Assembly (NCBI GenBank): GCA_964602715.1
Contig: CAZRSB010000053.1
Span: 1 to 13,436 of the forward strand
Source of the DNA: Natronoplasma sp964602715
Lineage (GTDB): Archaea; Thermoplasmatota; Thermoplasmata; Halarchaeoplasmatales; Halarchaeoplasmataceae
DNA: 13,436 nucleotides
Direction of reading: 5' to 3'
A model generated the notes under the pieces. That model was not told the origin of the DNA. It did no database searches and saw nothing but the letters and a program-made list of their open reading frames with translations. Made by a program: the position numbers and the translations under genes. Shown in pieces: positions 6,730-13,381 of this stretch (position 1 is the first letter of the stretch; the number at the start of each line of letters is the position of its first letter).

Positions 6730-9700
6730 TCTCCGCTTTTTCTAATCTTGCTTTTACGAGTTCAGCCGTAGCCCAATATACTTCTTTTTTTTCTTGATTT
6801 GAAAGCCCTAAAGCATCAAAAACAATATCATCTAACTCCTTCCTATCAGGAAGAGGATTGGGTTCCTGCTCTCGAATAGGCTCATTCCTACTGAGGCCTA
6901 CTTCCTCAAATATCGAGTTCATTTCTCTATCCTCAAGTTTTTTATCCACTTCAATATTAGGAACAAGCAAATTTTCTACTTCATACACCGCTAGTTTTAG
7001 TGCTCCTTGGCCTAATGATGTGAATCCGGAAAGTTCTCTAAACATGCTGATTATCGTGGAATTTAGAGGGAATTTTTTTTCGGTTGTGATTCCATAGAAC
7101 TTGTCACTTTCTAGACAACTTGCCTCGTTGACATAGACTCTATTGATGTCGTTGATGAACTCCATCCAAAGGAGGTCCGCTGGTTCTCTTTCTCCTAGAC
7201 CATACCAGGGATTTCTTGATGAACAAGTTGATCCGGTGTGATAATCTTTATCCTCTCCCGCTTCTATGTAATTTGAAATGAACTTATTAGATACATCTTT
7301 CTGATTACACATAATCAGGTACTTTGAAACGTTGTCTTCGCTAAGAATTGGCGATTTGATCTCCCTTGGGCTCTTAATTACAGGTTCTAAAAAGTCGTCC
7401 TCAATAATGAATTTTTGCCCAAGAGAATATATAACTCGGAGATTGTCACTTTTGTTAAACTTCCTCCAGGTTAATTGATCCGAACCAATAAGTTCCTCAT
7501 AGTTTGATTGGCTTATTTGATTAGTTATGTCTTCAACATAGAAGAATTTGTTTGCGCCAGAGGTATATCCTCTTCTTACCCCCTCAGAGAGATTTTGAAG
7601 CGTTGAAAATTTATTCTGTCCCTTATCTAGAATATCAAAGAATACATCTGGTGCTCGAAGAAATTTTCCGCCCCATTTGTTTCCTTTATATCTTCCCTTT
7701 TCAAATGGATCACCATCGAAATTTTTAGGATATTCCCACCCATCTTCAAGAAGAACTTTTTGATTTACCTTTACAGCACGGAAATCTTCCATTTTATTCA
7801 GTTCAAACTCTAAAACATCTAATTTAATTTCCTCGTAATAGTTATCATCATTCTCCAGGGTGATAATATTCTTTGGTTTATTTGCTTCTACATAAGGTTT
7901 GTTGAAAGTTATAAACTTTGCATCGTGTGTAGTTGCAGGCCAAACATTTTCAACCGTGTATTTTTTTTCAAAGTTTTCTTGCTGGATGTCTGGTGCACCT
8001 AAAACGCTAATCACTGTGTTAACATCTGCCTCTTCAAAACTACGCTGTGACTTATTATTATAGATACCCTTAATTGGAACATATTTACAGAAAAACTCCT
8101 GGAGATATTTTCCAAATTTAACATCTAACCACGAATTGGAAGATATAAACACTAAATTACCTTCATCGTTTAGAAGTTCAAGACCTTTAAAGAAAAAGTA
8201 TACATAAAGATCGGAGCGTTTTCCTACTTTAATATCATAAGTTCCTTTTACATATGAAACCAAATCGTTCTTATATTCATCTTTCAACTCTTTAACTTTC
8301 TCACTTGAATATTCTTCTAACTGTTCTGGATCAATATCTTGGCGAATAATCTTTTCTTGTCTTACATACGGAGGATTTGCAATTACAACATCAAAACCCC
8401 CATCAAACATAACTTCAAGAAAGTCTATGTCCCATACAAACAACTCTTCTTCTTCCGCTTTATCGACTTTTTCTATAGTCTTTTTTAACCTTCTAATTTC
8501 CTTTTCTAATTCCTCTTTTTTATCTTTAGCACCATCGGTAATTTCTCCTTTTAGATTTACTTGATTTTTCTTCTTTTTCTCCTCTAAACTCTCAATAATT
8601 TTATTTAAATGATTTTTAATCAAATCTTTTTGTTTCTCCTTAATATCATCCTCAAGATTTGAATCCCCTTCAAAATGTTCTCTTTTCGATTCCTTTAAAT
8701 CCTCTATTTCGTTCACTATACTTCCCTCTGCCTTTCTCGTGATTTTATCCAAACTTATATACTTATCACCCACTTTCTGAACAATACTATCTCCAACTTT
8801 CAATTTAAAGTCGAAGTTAGGTAATACTGGTTTCTCAGACGGAACTTCCTCCTCACTTTCAACTAATGCGAGCCACATCCTAAATTCAGCGACCCTTACA
8901 GCCCAATCTTTTATATCTACACCATGGAGATTTTCATGAACTATTTGTTCTCTGAACCCATAATCAGGTTCTTTACCTAATTTCCTGTAGAGTTCAGAAA
9001 ACACCTGCATCATTCCAACTAAAAAAGCACCAGAACCACAGGCGGGATCAACTACTTTAACGTCATGTAGAAGGTCCATCAGACCCCCAACATCTTTCAC
9101 ATCTTCATCCCATTCCTCAAGAGGCTTGAATAGGAAGTCTATGATTTCCTTCTTACCCTTTTCACCTGGATCATCGGCCTTTGTTAGCAGATGTTCGTAT
9201 AGGGCCAATCTGCACATCAAATCAACTTCTTCTCTGGGTGTGTAAAATATACCGCCTTTACCTCTTTCTTCCTCAGCGATTAATGATTCATAGATCTTAC
9301 CGAGCATAGCCGGATCGACGGCAACCTCTTTGTCGAAGGGTGATTCTTCGGTGACAGTAAAATTGTAATTTTCCAGGAATTTTTTGATGGTACGGATAAG
9401 TTGCTCATCCTCAAAGTGGACCTCACAGTTATCGATTTCATCCTCTTCCTCGAACCCACCATTAAAAAACGGAACCGACTCTAGGGCATCTTTGACATCC
9501 TCTGGAAAATCTTTAGAGATTGGATGATCTTCTGGTGTATTCATCGATTCAAAAAATAGAGTATTTAACCATTTTTCGTGGAAACATCCTTCATCTGAAG
9601 ACTCTTGGTATTGAGTAACAAACCAGTTCATAAAGTTCTTCCCATGAGGGAGCCATTTTTTCTTCTGGAGGAAATAGATAAACATCAATCTATTCAACGT

Positions 9701-10396
9701 TAAATGTGTGTATTTTTTAGCCTTCTGTATATTTAAATCAGCACCTTCATCTTTCAGATATTCGTACATCTGATGATATTCGTCTTTATAATCCTTGTAG
9801 AACTTTTTCGTAACTGGCTGAAGTTTAAAGGCTTCTTGAACCCTATTATAAAGAGGCTCGGGCCTATCAACGTCCATTAATGCCAAATTGCGGGAAACTG
9901 TCCTATGAGTCTCACCCTTTCCGATAACATATCTTCTCAAAACAATTCGGCTCTCTTCTTCTCCTTTACGTGGACTGACCAGATGCCAAACATCTGATTC
10001 ACCATCGTGAAAGATAGAAATGTATTCTCCTTCTTTAGCCCAATCCCTAGCCCTCATGGATCTAACTGCATTTCTCTCGGCAGTCCTAGTTAATTTTTCA
10101 AGTTCTATATAAAGGACTCTAAAATCATAAGCCTCGGCGATTATGTAGGCATCTTCTGCTTTAGAACCCTTACTCCAATCTTCAGTTGAGATCTGCTCCA
10201 CTATATCCTGAAAACCTCGGGTGGGATCAAAATTTAGTTTTTCGACAAAAAGTTGTTGAAAACATTTTATGGCTTCTTGCGCCAGGTCTCCCCTACTTAC
10301 AAATTTACTTTTGTTCAAATCATCATCTAAAAGCCGTTTTATTTCCTTTGCCTTATTGCTTCTTTCTCCTTCGAAGAGGCTAGCCTGTTCAGACAT
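6722..10396 (-). CDS. Eco57I-type N6-adenine DNA methyltransferase, large
   Basis: This 1224-residue protein transfers methyl groups from S-adenosylmethionine to adenine in DNA. Residues about 40-175 resemble the N-terminal region of type IIG/BREX/DISARM methylases; its nuclease-like strand YDFRVLYIELEKL lacks the E-x-K lysine, so it is probably not catalytic. The methylase core has motif X GGIFYTPREEVDLM (381-394), motif I VVDPACGSGAFLVGM (448-462), HGVDIKDWAVRVAEFRMWLA (491-510) and catalytic motif IV IANPPYV (672-678). A Lys/Glu-rich, probably coiled-coil insert occupies about 555-650. The C-terminal half holds a target-recognition region with GVRRGYTSGANKFFYVED (939-956). ATG 10396 follows a GGTGA site with six-base spacing. 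Its product would mark self DNA, with cleavage left to the PLD-helicase. Closest analogue by layout is DrmMI of class 1 DISARM; a type IIG origin is also possible. Confidence 0.92.
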   Translation of the reverse strand: MSEQASLFEGERSNKAKEIKRLLDDDLNKSKFVSRGDLAQEAIKCFQQLFVEKLNFDPTRGFQDIVEQISTEDWSKGSKAEDAYIIAEAYDFRVLYIELEKLTRTAERNAVRSMRARDWAKEGEYISIFHDGESDVWHLVSPRKGEEESRIVLRRYVIGKGETHRTVSRNLALMDVDRPEPLYNRVQEAFKLQPVTKKFYKDYKDEYHQMYEYLKDEGADLNIQKAKKYTHLTLNRLMFIYFLQKKKWLPHGKNFMNWFVTQYQESSDEGCFHEKWLNTLFFESMNTPEDHPISKDFPEDVKDALESVPFFNGGFEEEDEIDNCEVHFEDEQLIRTIKKFLENYNFTVTEESPFDKEVAVDPAMLGKIYESLIAEEERGKGGIFYTPREEVDLMCRLALYEHLLTKADDPGEKGKKEIIDFLFKPLEEWDEDVKDVGGLMDLLHDVKVVDPACGSGAFLVGMMQVFSELYRKLGKEPDYGFREQIVHENLHGVDIKDWAVRVAEFRMWLALVESEEEVPSEKPVLPNFDFKLKVGDSIVQKVGDKYISLDKITRKAEGSIVNEIEDLKESKREHFEGDSNLEDDIKEKQKDLIKNHLNKIIESLEEKKKKNQVNLKGEITDGAKDKKEELEKEIRRLKKTIEKVDKAEEEELFVWDIDFLEVMFDGGFDVVIANPPYVRQEKIIRQDIDPEQLEEYSSEKVKELKDEYKNDLVSYVKGTYDIKVGKRSDLYVYFFFKGLELLNDEGNLVFISSNSWLDVKFGKYLQEFFCKYVPIKGIYNNKSQRSFEEADVNTVISVLGAPDIQQENFEKKYTVENVWPATTHDAKFITFNKPYVEANKPKNIITLENDDNYYEEIKLDVLEFELNKMEDFRAVKVNQKVLLEDGWEYPKNFDGDPFEKGRYKGNKWGGKFLRAPDVFFDILDKGQNKFSTLQNLSEGVRRGYTSGANKFFYVEDITNQISQSNYEELIGSDQLTWRKFNKSDNLRVIYSLGQKFIIEDDFLEPVIKSPREIKSPILSEDNVSKYLIMCNQKDVSNKFISNYIEAGEDKDYHTGSTCSSRNPWYGLGEREPADLLWMEFINDINRVYVNEASCLESDKFYGITTEKKFPLNSTIISMFRELSGFTSLGQGALKLAVYEVENLLVPNIEVDKKLEDREMNSIFEEVGLSRNEPIREQEPNPLPDRKELDDIVFDALGLSNQEKKEVYWATAELVKARLEKAESV

Positions 10397-10426
10397 TATC
10401 TTTCACCTTATAGACTCTACTTTTAA

Positions 10427-10603
10427 TCAGTTAACAAATCCGTACTTCTTATCTGTCGTAAATCTCCTTAATATTCTCGGATTTTTTAATCCCATATCTT
10501 TCGCCGATTGCTGAGTATTAGATTCTGACAGAATATTTTCAAGGTAATGATTCGAGAACCGGTCTTGATTAATCATATTTTCTATTTTTGTTTGGGTCGC
10601 CAT
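10427..10603 (-). CDS. 58-residue protein opening the defence operon
   Basis: An open frame from ATG 10603 to TGA 10427 encodes 58 residues, 30 bases upstream of the methylase. A GAGGGAT site (10617-10611) precedes the ATG by seven bases. The N-terminal half contains DRFSNHYLENIL, which resembles the FSNxYLxxx motif I associate with the beginning of Eco57I-type methylases. The C-terminal half, SAKDMGLKNPRILRRF followed by basic residues, could be a short helix-turn-helix. Two readings fit: a small DNA-binding regulator of the operon, supported by palindromes just upstream, or a detached N-terminal remnant of a methylase gene. No family is firmly recognised. Confidence 0.5.
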   Translation of the reverse strand: MATQTKIENMINQDRFSNHYLENILSESNTQQSAKDMGLKNPRILRRFTTDKKYGFVN

Positions 10604-10610
10604 CGATATA

Positions 10611-10630
10611 TCCCTCTAAGATTATAGGGA
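10611..10630 (-). promoter_or_regulatory. Operator-like palindrome at the operon leader
   Basis: TCCCTCTAAGATTATAGGGA is an inverted repeat: nine-base arms around a central GA with one mismatched pair per arm. It overlaps the ribosome binding site of the 58-residue gene and the expected transcription start of the defence operon, a position from which a bound protein would block transcription or, as RNA, translation. Confidence 0.45.
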
Positions 10631-10646
10631 GGACATTCACTATAGA

Positions 10647-10670
10647 ATACTTAAGTTTTGTGAACTTGAG
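10647..10670 (-). promoter_or_regulatory. Candidate promoter of the defence operon with a second inverted repeat
   Basis: On the minus strand CTTAAGTAT (10655-10647) is the best TATA-like element, about 45 bases before ATG 10603, so initiation is expected near 10622. It lies in an inverted repeat CTTAAGTT-5-AACTTGAG (10650-10670, seven of eight pairs match) that would cover the TFB/TBP contact region. Weak TATA match; assignment is by position. Confidence 0.4.
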
Positions 10671-10773
10671 TTATGAGAGGAGAACCCTAATGAGAGGGGG
10701 AGGAAAGGCGGGAGAAAAAAGATAGGAAGGAAAACAGGGCGAAGTCCCGAGAGAGTGGAGCAGAGAGAATAAT

Positions 10774-10914
10774 ATGATATATGTAGAGATCTTATCAAAT
10801 TTTCTTTTTTCTTTCTTTTTAATTTTTCTCAAAAAATATAAAGGAATTACACTTGCGATTTTGACTTACTTAACGATCTCGATTTTACTGCTCTATTCTT
10901 TTATCGTCATCTAA
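10774..10914 (+). CDS. Possible 46-residue hydrophobic membrane peptide
   Basis: ATG 10774 opens a 46-codon frame ending TAA 10914. The product has two hydrophobic segments, ILSNFLFSFFLIFL and ITLAILTYLTISILLLYSF, split by KKYKG, a layout seen in small toxin-like or regulatory membrane peptides. Against it, the region is T-rich, which by itself yields Phe/Leu/Ile-rich frames, and no well-placed ribosome binding site is visible. The stop codon falls in the right arm of an 11-base inverted repeat. Could be chance. Confidence 0.25.
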   Translation: MIYVEILSNFLFSFFLIFLKKYKGITLAILTYLTISILLLYSFIVI

Positions 10915-10923
10915 AATCGCAAG
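10852..10923. repeat. Perfect 11-base inverted repeat around a 50-base loop
   Basis: CTTGCGATTTT (10852-10862) and AAAATCGCAAG (10913-10923) are exact reverse complements. The intervening 50 bases are AT-rich. It may be the stem of a long RNA hairpin, a protein-binding pair, or the ends of a small inserted element. Confidence 0.55.
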
Positions 10924-11180
10924 ATGGAAAACGCTCTCAAGTTTTGTAACAAAAAGTATAATGAAGGGGTTAGAGGAACTTTAATCTGAGTTTGCTATTT
11001 TTAAAAAAAAATGGAAAATAAAAATTTTTGAAAAAAAAGAAAAAAGATCAAGATATTGATATTATGAGCTAATAGTGCATATGATCTGTAGATATAGTAA
11101 TCCTAAGCGTGGGTAAACGTCAATATCTTCCGTTTTAAAGAGTCCTGACAGCCACTATAAAGCGTTTCTTTCAGAGAAGA

Positions 11181-11206
11181 GGGTAAGGAGGGGAGGGAAG
11201 ACGGGG
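11181..11206 (+). other. G-quadruplex-type motif
   Basis: Four runs of three or four G occur with spacers of six, one and five bases (GGG at 11181, GGGG at 11190, GGG at 11195, GGGG at 11203), fitting the G3+N1-7 pattern. It lies upstream of the propeller gene promoter on the coding strand, and its last G-run is also part of the hairpin described next. Confidence 0.4.
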
Positions 11207-11237
11207 AAAACCCAGTGCGGAAACATAGAGCCCCGTC
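11200..11237 (+). ncRNA. Possible structured RNA: GC-rich hairpin
   Basis: GACGGGG (11200-11206) pairs perfectly with CCCCGTC (11231-11237) across a 24-base loop, in an otherwise AT-rich spacer. A TATA-like CACTATAAAG at 11153-11162 would start a transcript near 11185 with no obvious coding frame before the propeller gene. This may be a small RNA or a leader structure; no RNA family is recognised. Confidence 0.25.
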
Positions 11238-11244
11238 GGCTAAG

Positions 11245-11253
11245 ATATTTATA
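11245..11253 (+). promoter_or_regulatory. TATA box of the propeller gene
   Basis: ATATTTATA sits about 25-30 bases before 11278. A start there leaves a short leader with the GAGGAGGA ribosome binding site at 11282-11289, which makes ATG 11296, not ATG 11281, the translation start. Confidence 0.55.
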
Positions 11254-11295
11254 GCAATCGATAGATATGATATTGGTTAAATGAGGAGGATAAGA

Positions 11296-12724
11296 ATGAA
11301 AAAGAAAGCATTTGTCGTCGCCATCACCCTTTTACTGCTGCTCAGTGGGATGATGGTAGCGGTTGGAGGCGAGGCGGCTGAAGAAGGAGAAGAAGTTAAT
11401 GAAAACATAAAGAGTGAGCCTGAACTAACAGATCTAGCGGATTCACCGTGGCCCAGTTTCGGTCTTGACAGAAAGAACACGAGGAGGAGTCCATACGATA
11501 CGAGTCACGTAGATGGTACGGAAAAATGGAGCTTCGAAACCGGTTCTGGGATGTATTCTTCGCCAGCTATCGGCAGTGACGGAACGGTCTACGTGGGGTC
11601 AAGGGACCATAACCTGTACGCTGTGAACCCAGATGGCACGGAGAAATGGAACTTCTCTACCCGCGGCAGGGTGTATTCTTCGCCGGCTGTCGGCAGTGAT
11701 GGAACGGTCTACGTGGGGTCAGATTACGCGGGGTTAGATTACAATAACCTGTACGCTGTGAACCCAGATGGCACGGAAAAATGGAGCTTCTCGGCTGGCT
11801 ATGGGTCTGTGCGTTCTTCGCCAGTTATCGGCAGTGACGGAACGGTGTACGTGGGGTCATCTGACGATAACCTGTACGCTGTGAACCCGGATGGTACGGA
11901 AAAATGGAGCTTCGAAACCGGCGACACTGTGTATTCTTCGCCGGTTATCGGCAGTGACGGAACGGTGTACGTGGGGTCATCTGACGATAACCTGTACGNN
12001 NNNNNNNNNNNNNNNNNNNNNNNNNNNNNNNNNNNNNNNNNNNNNNNNNNNNNNNNNNNNNNNNNNNNNNNNNNNNNNNNNNNNNNNNNNNNNNNNNNCT
12101 GTGAACCCAGATGGCACGGAGAAATGGAACTTCTCCAGCGGCAGGGTGTTTTCTTCGCCGGCTGTCGGCAGTGACGGAACGGTCTACGTGGGGTCACATG
12201 ACAATAACCTGTACGCTGTGAACCCGGATGGTACGGAAAAGTGGAGCTTCGAAATCGGCCGCAGTGTCGGTCCTTCGCCAGCTATCGGCAGTGACGGAAC
12301 GGTGTACGTGGGGTCATCTGACCATAACCTGTACGCTGTGAACCCAGATGGCACGGAAAAGTGGAGCTTCTCCACCGGCGACGATGTGCAGTCTTCGCCG
12401 GCTATCGGCGGTGACGGTACGGTGTACGTCGGGTCAAGGGACGATAACCTTTACGCTGTGAACCCGGATGGCACGGAAAAGTGGAGCTTCTCCACCGGCG
12501 ACGATGTGAGGTCTTCGCCGGCTATCGGCAGTGACGGAACGGTGTACGTGGGGTCAGAGGACAATAACCTGTACGCGATCGGTGAGGAAGAGCCTGATGA
12601 CCCTGATGACCCCGACGATGAAGAAGAAGATGATGGAACACCAGGATTTACATCGCTGACCCTTATCTTTGGAGTGATTGTCTCCGTAGCGATTTACACG
12701 ATATACAAAAAGAAAAAGCAGTGA
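11296..12724 (+). CDS. Secreted PQQ-type beta-propeller protein with PGF-CTERM-like anchor (interrupted by sequence gap)
   Basis: The start ATG 11296 is set by GAGGAGGA at 11282-11289. A signal peptide follows (MKKKAFVVAITLLLLLSG...GGEA), then an acidic linker, then the entry motif SPWPSFGLDRKNTRRSP typical of PQQ-like propellers. Eight visible repeats of about 40 residues follow, each built on SSPAIGSDGTVYVGS, NLYAVNPDGTEKWSF. The tail is an Asp/Pro/Glu-rich linker, then TPGFTSLTLIFGV, a hydrophobic helix and YKKKKQ, which fits the PGF-CTERM signal handled by archaeosortase A, so a cell-surface protein anchored after processing. The 100-N gap makes the frame appear broken, but deleting the Ns joins TACG to CTGTG in frame and gives a 442-residue, eight-blade protein. 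Ligand or enzymatic role is unknown; such proteins are often surface or adhesion proteins and need not bind PQQ. Confidence 0.85.
11520..12581 (+). repeat. Tandem 120-bp repeats encoding propeller blades
   Basis: Units recur with a 120-bp period (for example the GTGGAGCTTC element at 12240, 12360 and 12480) and are nearly identical in nucleotides, not only in protein, implying recent duplication or gene conversion. The second visible unit is longer, with a small insert around DYAGLDY. The differences cluster at the blade-junction positions (for example RGRVY, GDDVQ, GRSVG). Confidence 0.9.
11999..12098. other. Assembly gap of 100 N
   Basis: Exactly 100 Ns, the conventional placeholder for a scaffold gap of unknown size. 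It falls inside the tandem repeats and its two edges are in repeat phase, so the missing DNA is probably zero or a whole number of 120-bp units. Confidence 0.95.
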
Positions 12725-12747
12725 AGGATCACATTTACGGGCAGATC

Positions 12748-12771
12748 GGAGTTCGAATCTCCTCCTCGACT
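12748..12771 (+). pseudogene. tRNA 3'-end fragment (T-arm and acceptor-like strand)
   Basis: GGAG-TTCGAAT-CTCC (12748-12762) is a perfect tRNA T-arm loop with four stem pairs; the fifth pair is C-T. TCCTCGACT follows where the 3' acceptor strand and discriminator would be. The propeller gene stop lies only 24 bases upstream, so there is no room for a tRNA 5' half. Such 3' fragments are typical of att sites left by integration into tRNA genes. It does not match the tRNA at the right edge of the window. Confidence 0.5.
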
Positions 12772-12813
12772 CGTCGGACTGTAAACATAAAATAGGAAAG
12801 CCCTAAACCGAAG

Positions 12814-12820
12814 ATATAAA
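12814..12820 (+). promoter_or_regulatory. TATA box for the 147-residue gene
   Basis: ATATAAA precedes ATG 12855 by 34 bases, so transcription should begin around 12842-12845 and leave a leader of only about 10-13 bases. No ribosome binding site is seen, consistent with leaderless-like initiation, unlike most genes in this window. Confidence 0.45.
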
Positions 12821-12854
12821 TGTACTAAACACGATCAATCTATTTGATGATGAC

Positions 12855-13298
12855 ATGGATGAAGAAAAAAGACATAAGATTGGAGATCGTATAAACGACG
12901 CAAAAGAGGAGGTCGAGGCTATCATGTGGGGACTGCAGGAAGAATTAGGTGATAATCCCGAGGTTACGATGACTTTAAGAGGGTTTCTGTTTATGTTAGA
13001 TCCTTCAGAGTATAAAGAGTCTCTTGAAAAGGAACCTATCGATGAGAAGTTGAGAGAGGCATTTGAAGATGAGGGATATGAACTTGAGGAGAGTGCAGAA
13101 GTTCAAGGGGATGATACCAGATGGGCGATAGTAGAGGATGGAGAAATCAGTTACACGATAAGAGAGGATAAAGATAAACTCAAAGTATTCGATGGAGAAA
13201 GGGGTGGTAAAATACCAAAATGTAGAGAAAATATAAGGATTGCACTGGACCATCTTGGTATGGCGGGAATCCAACTAATTAATGATAATGTTGAATAG
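12855..13298 (+). CDS. Hypothetical 147-residue acidic protein
   Basis: A complete frame from ATG 12855 to TAG 13298. The first 30 residues are a charged helix (RINDAKEEVEAIMWGLQEEL). The middle is mixed helix and strand, including TLRGFLFMLDPSEYKESL, and residues about 85-120 look strand-rich (RWAIVEDGEISYTIREDKDKL), ending in a helix RENIRIALDHLGMAGIQL. No signal peptide, membrane segment or metal-binding cluster is visible, so it is probably a small soluble cytoplasmic protein. I do not recognise the family. It lies between the tRNA fragment and a tRNA gene, a common place for recently acquired genes. Codon use and Asp/Glu content look like those of neighbouring genes. Confidence 0.7.
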   Translation: MDEEKRHKIGDRINDAKEEVEAIMWGLQEELGDNPEVTMTLRGFLFMLDPSEYKESLEKEPIDEKLREAFEDEGYELEESAEVQGDDTRWAIVEDGEISYTIREDKDKLKVFDGERGGKIPKCRENIRIALDHLGMAGIQLINDNVE

Positions 13299-13381
13299 AT
13301 TCTTCCTGAAGTATCATCAGATTAGTAACGATCCCTTATCCCCAAGAAGAGGAATTAAAGTGTTTTGAACCGTAATGATGA

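Larger units (their letters stand above)
10671..11244. other. Intergenic region between divergent transcription units
   Basis: This stretch separates the minus-strand defence operon from the plus-strand propeller gene. From the left it holds a purine-rich segment (10672-10765) with a small CGGGA/TCCCG inverted repeat, a possible 46-codon membrane peptide, an 11-base perfect inverted repeat, and a strongly A/T-rich tract (about 10990-11050). Farther right are a weaker ten-base inverted repeat (11050-11059 with 11120-11129), a TATA-like CACTATAAAG (11153-11162), and a G-tract cluster with a GC-rich hairpin. I see no conserved protein gene here on either strand. Confidence 0.6.

Noticed and set aside
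2879..10396. Standard type I or type III restriction system
   Set aside because: No HsdS-like specificity gene, no HsdR-type endonuclease domain, and the helicase is SNF2-like with a PLD nuclease; the layout fits neither class.
11050..11129. Inverted repeat AAGATATTGA / TCAATATCTT as a functional element
   Set aside because: Ten AT-rich bases 60 apart in an AT-rich spacer can easily occur by chance; noted only in the intergenic description.
11281..11295. ATG 11281 as start of the propeller gene
   Set aside because: It coincides with the predicted transcription start and would place the GAGGAGGA ribosome site inside the gene; ATG 11296 has that site at proper spacing and begins a clean signal peptide.
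11799..12375. Long reverse-strand frames across the propeller repeats
   Set aside because: They mirror the plus-strand repeat codons, contain the gap, and encode no sensible protein; the plus-strand frame has a signal peptide, propeller motifs and a sorting tail.
11520..12581. CRISPR-like array from the regular 120-bp repeats
   Set aside because: The repeats are contiguous, coding and without unique spacers; they are protein blades.
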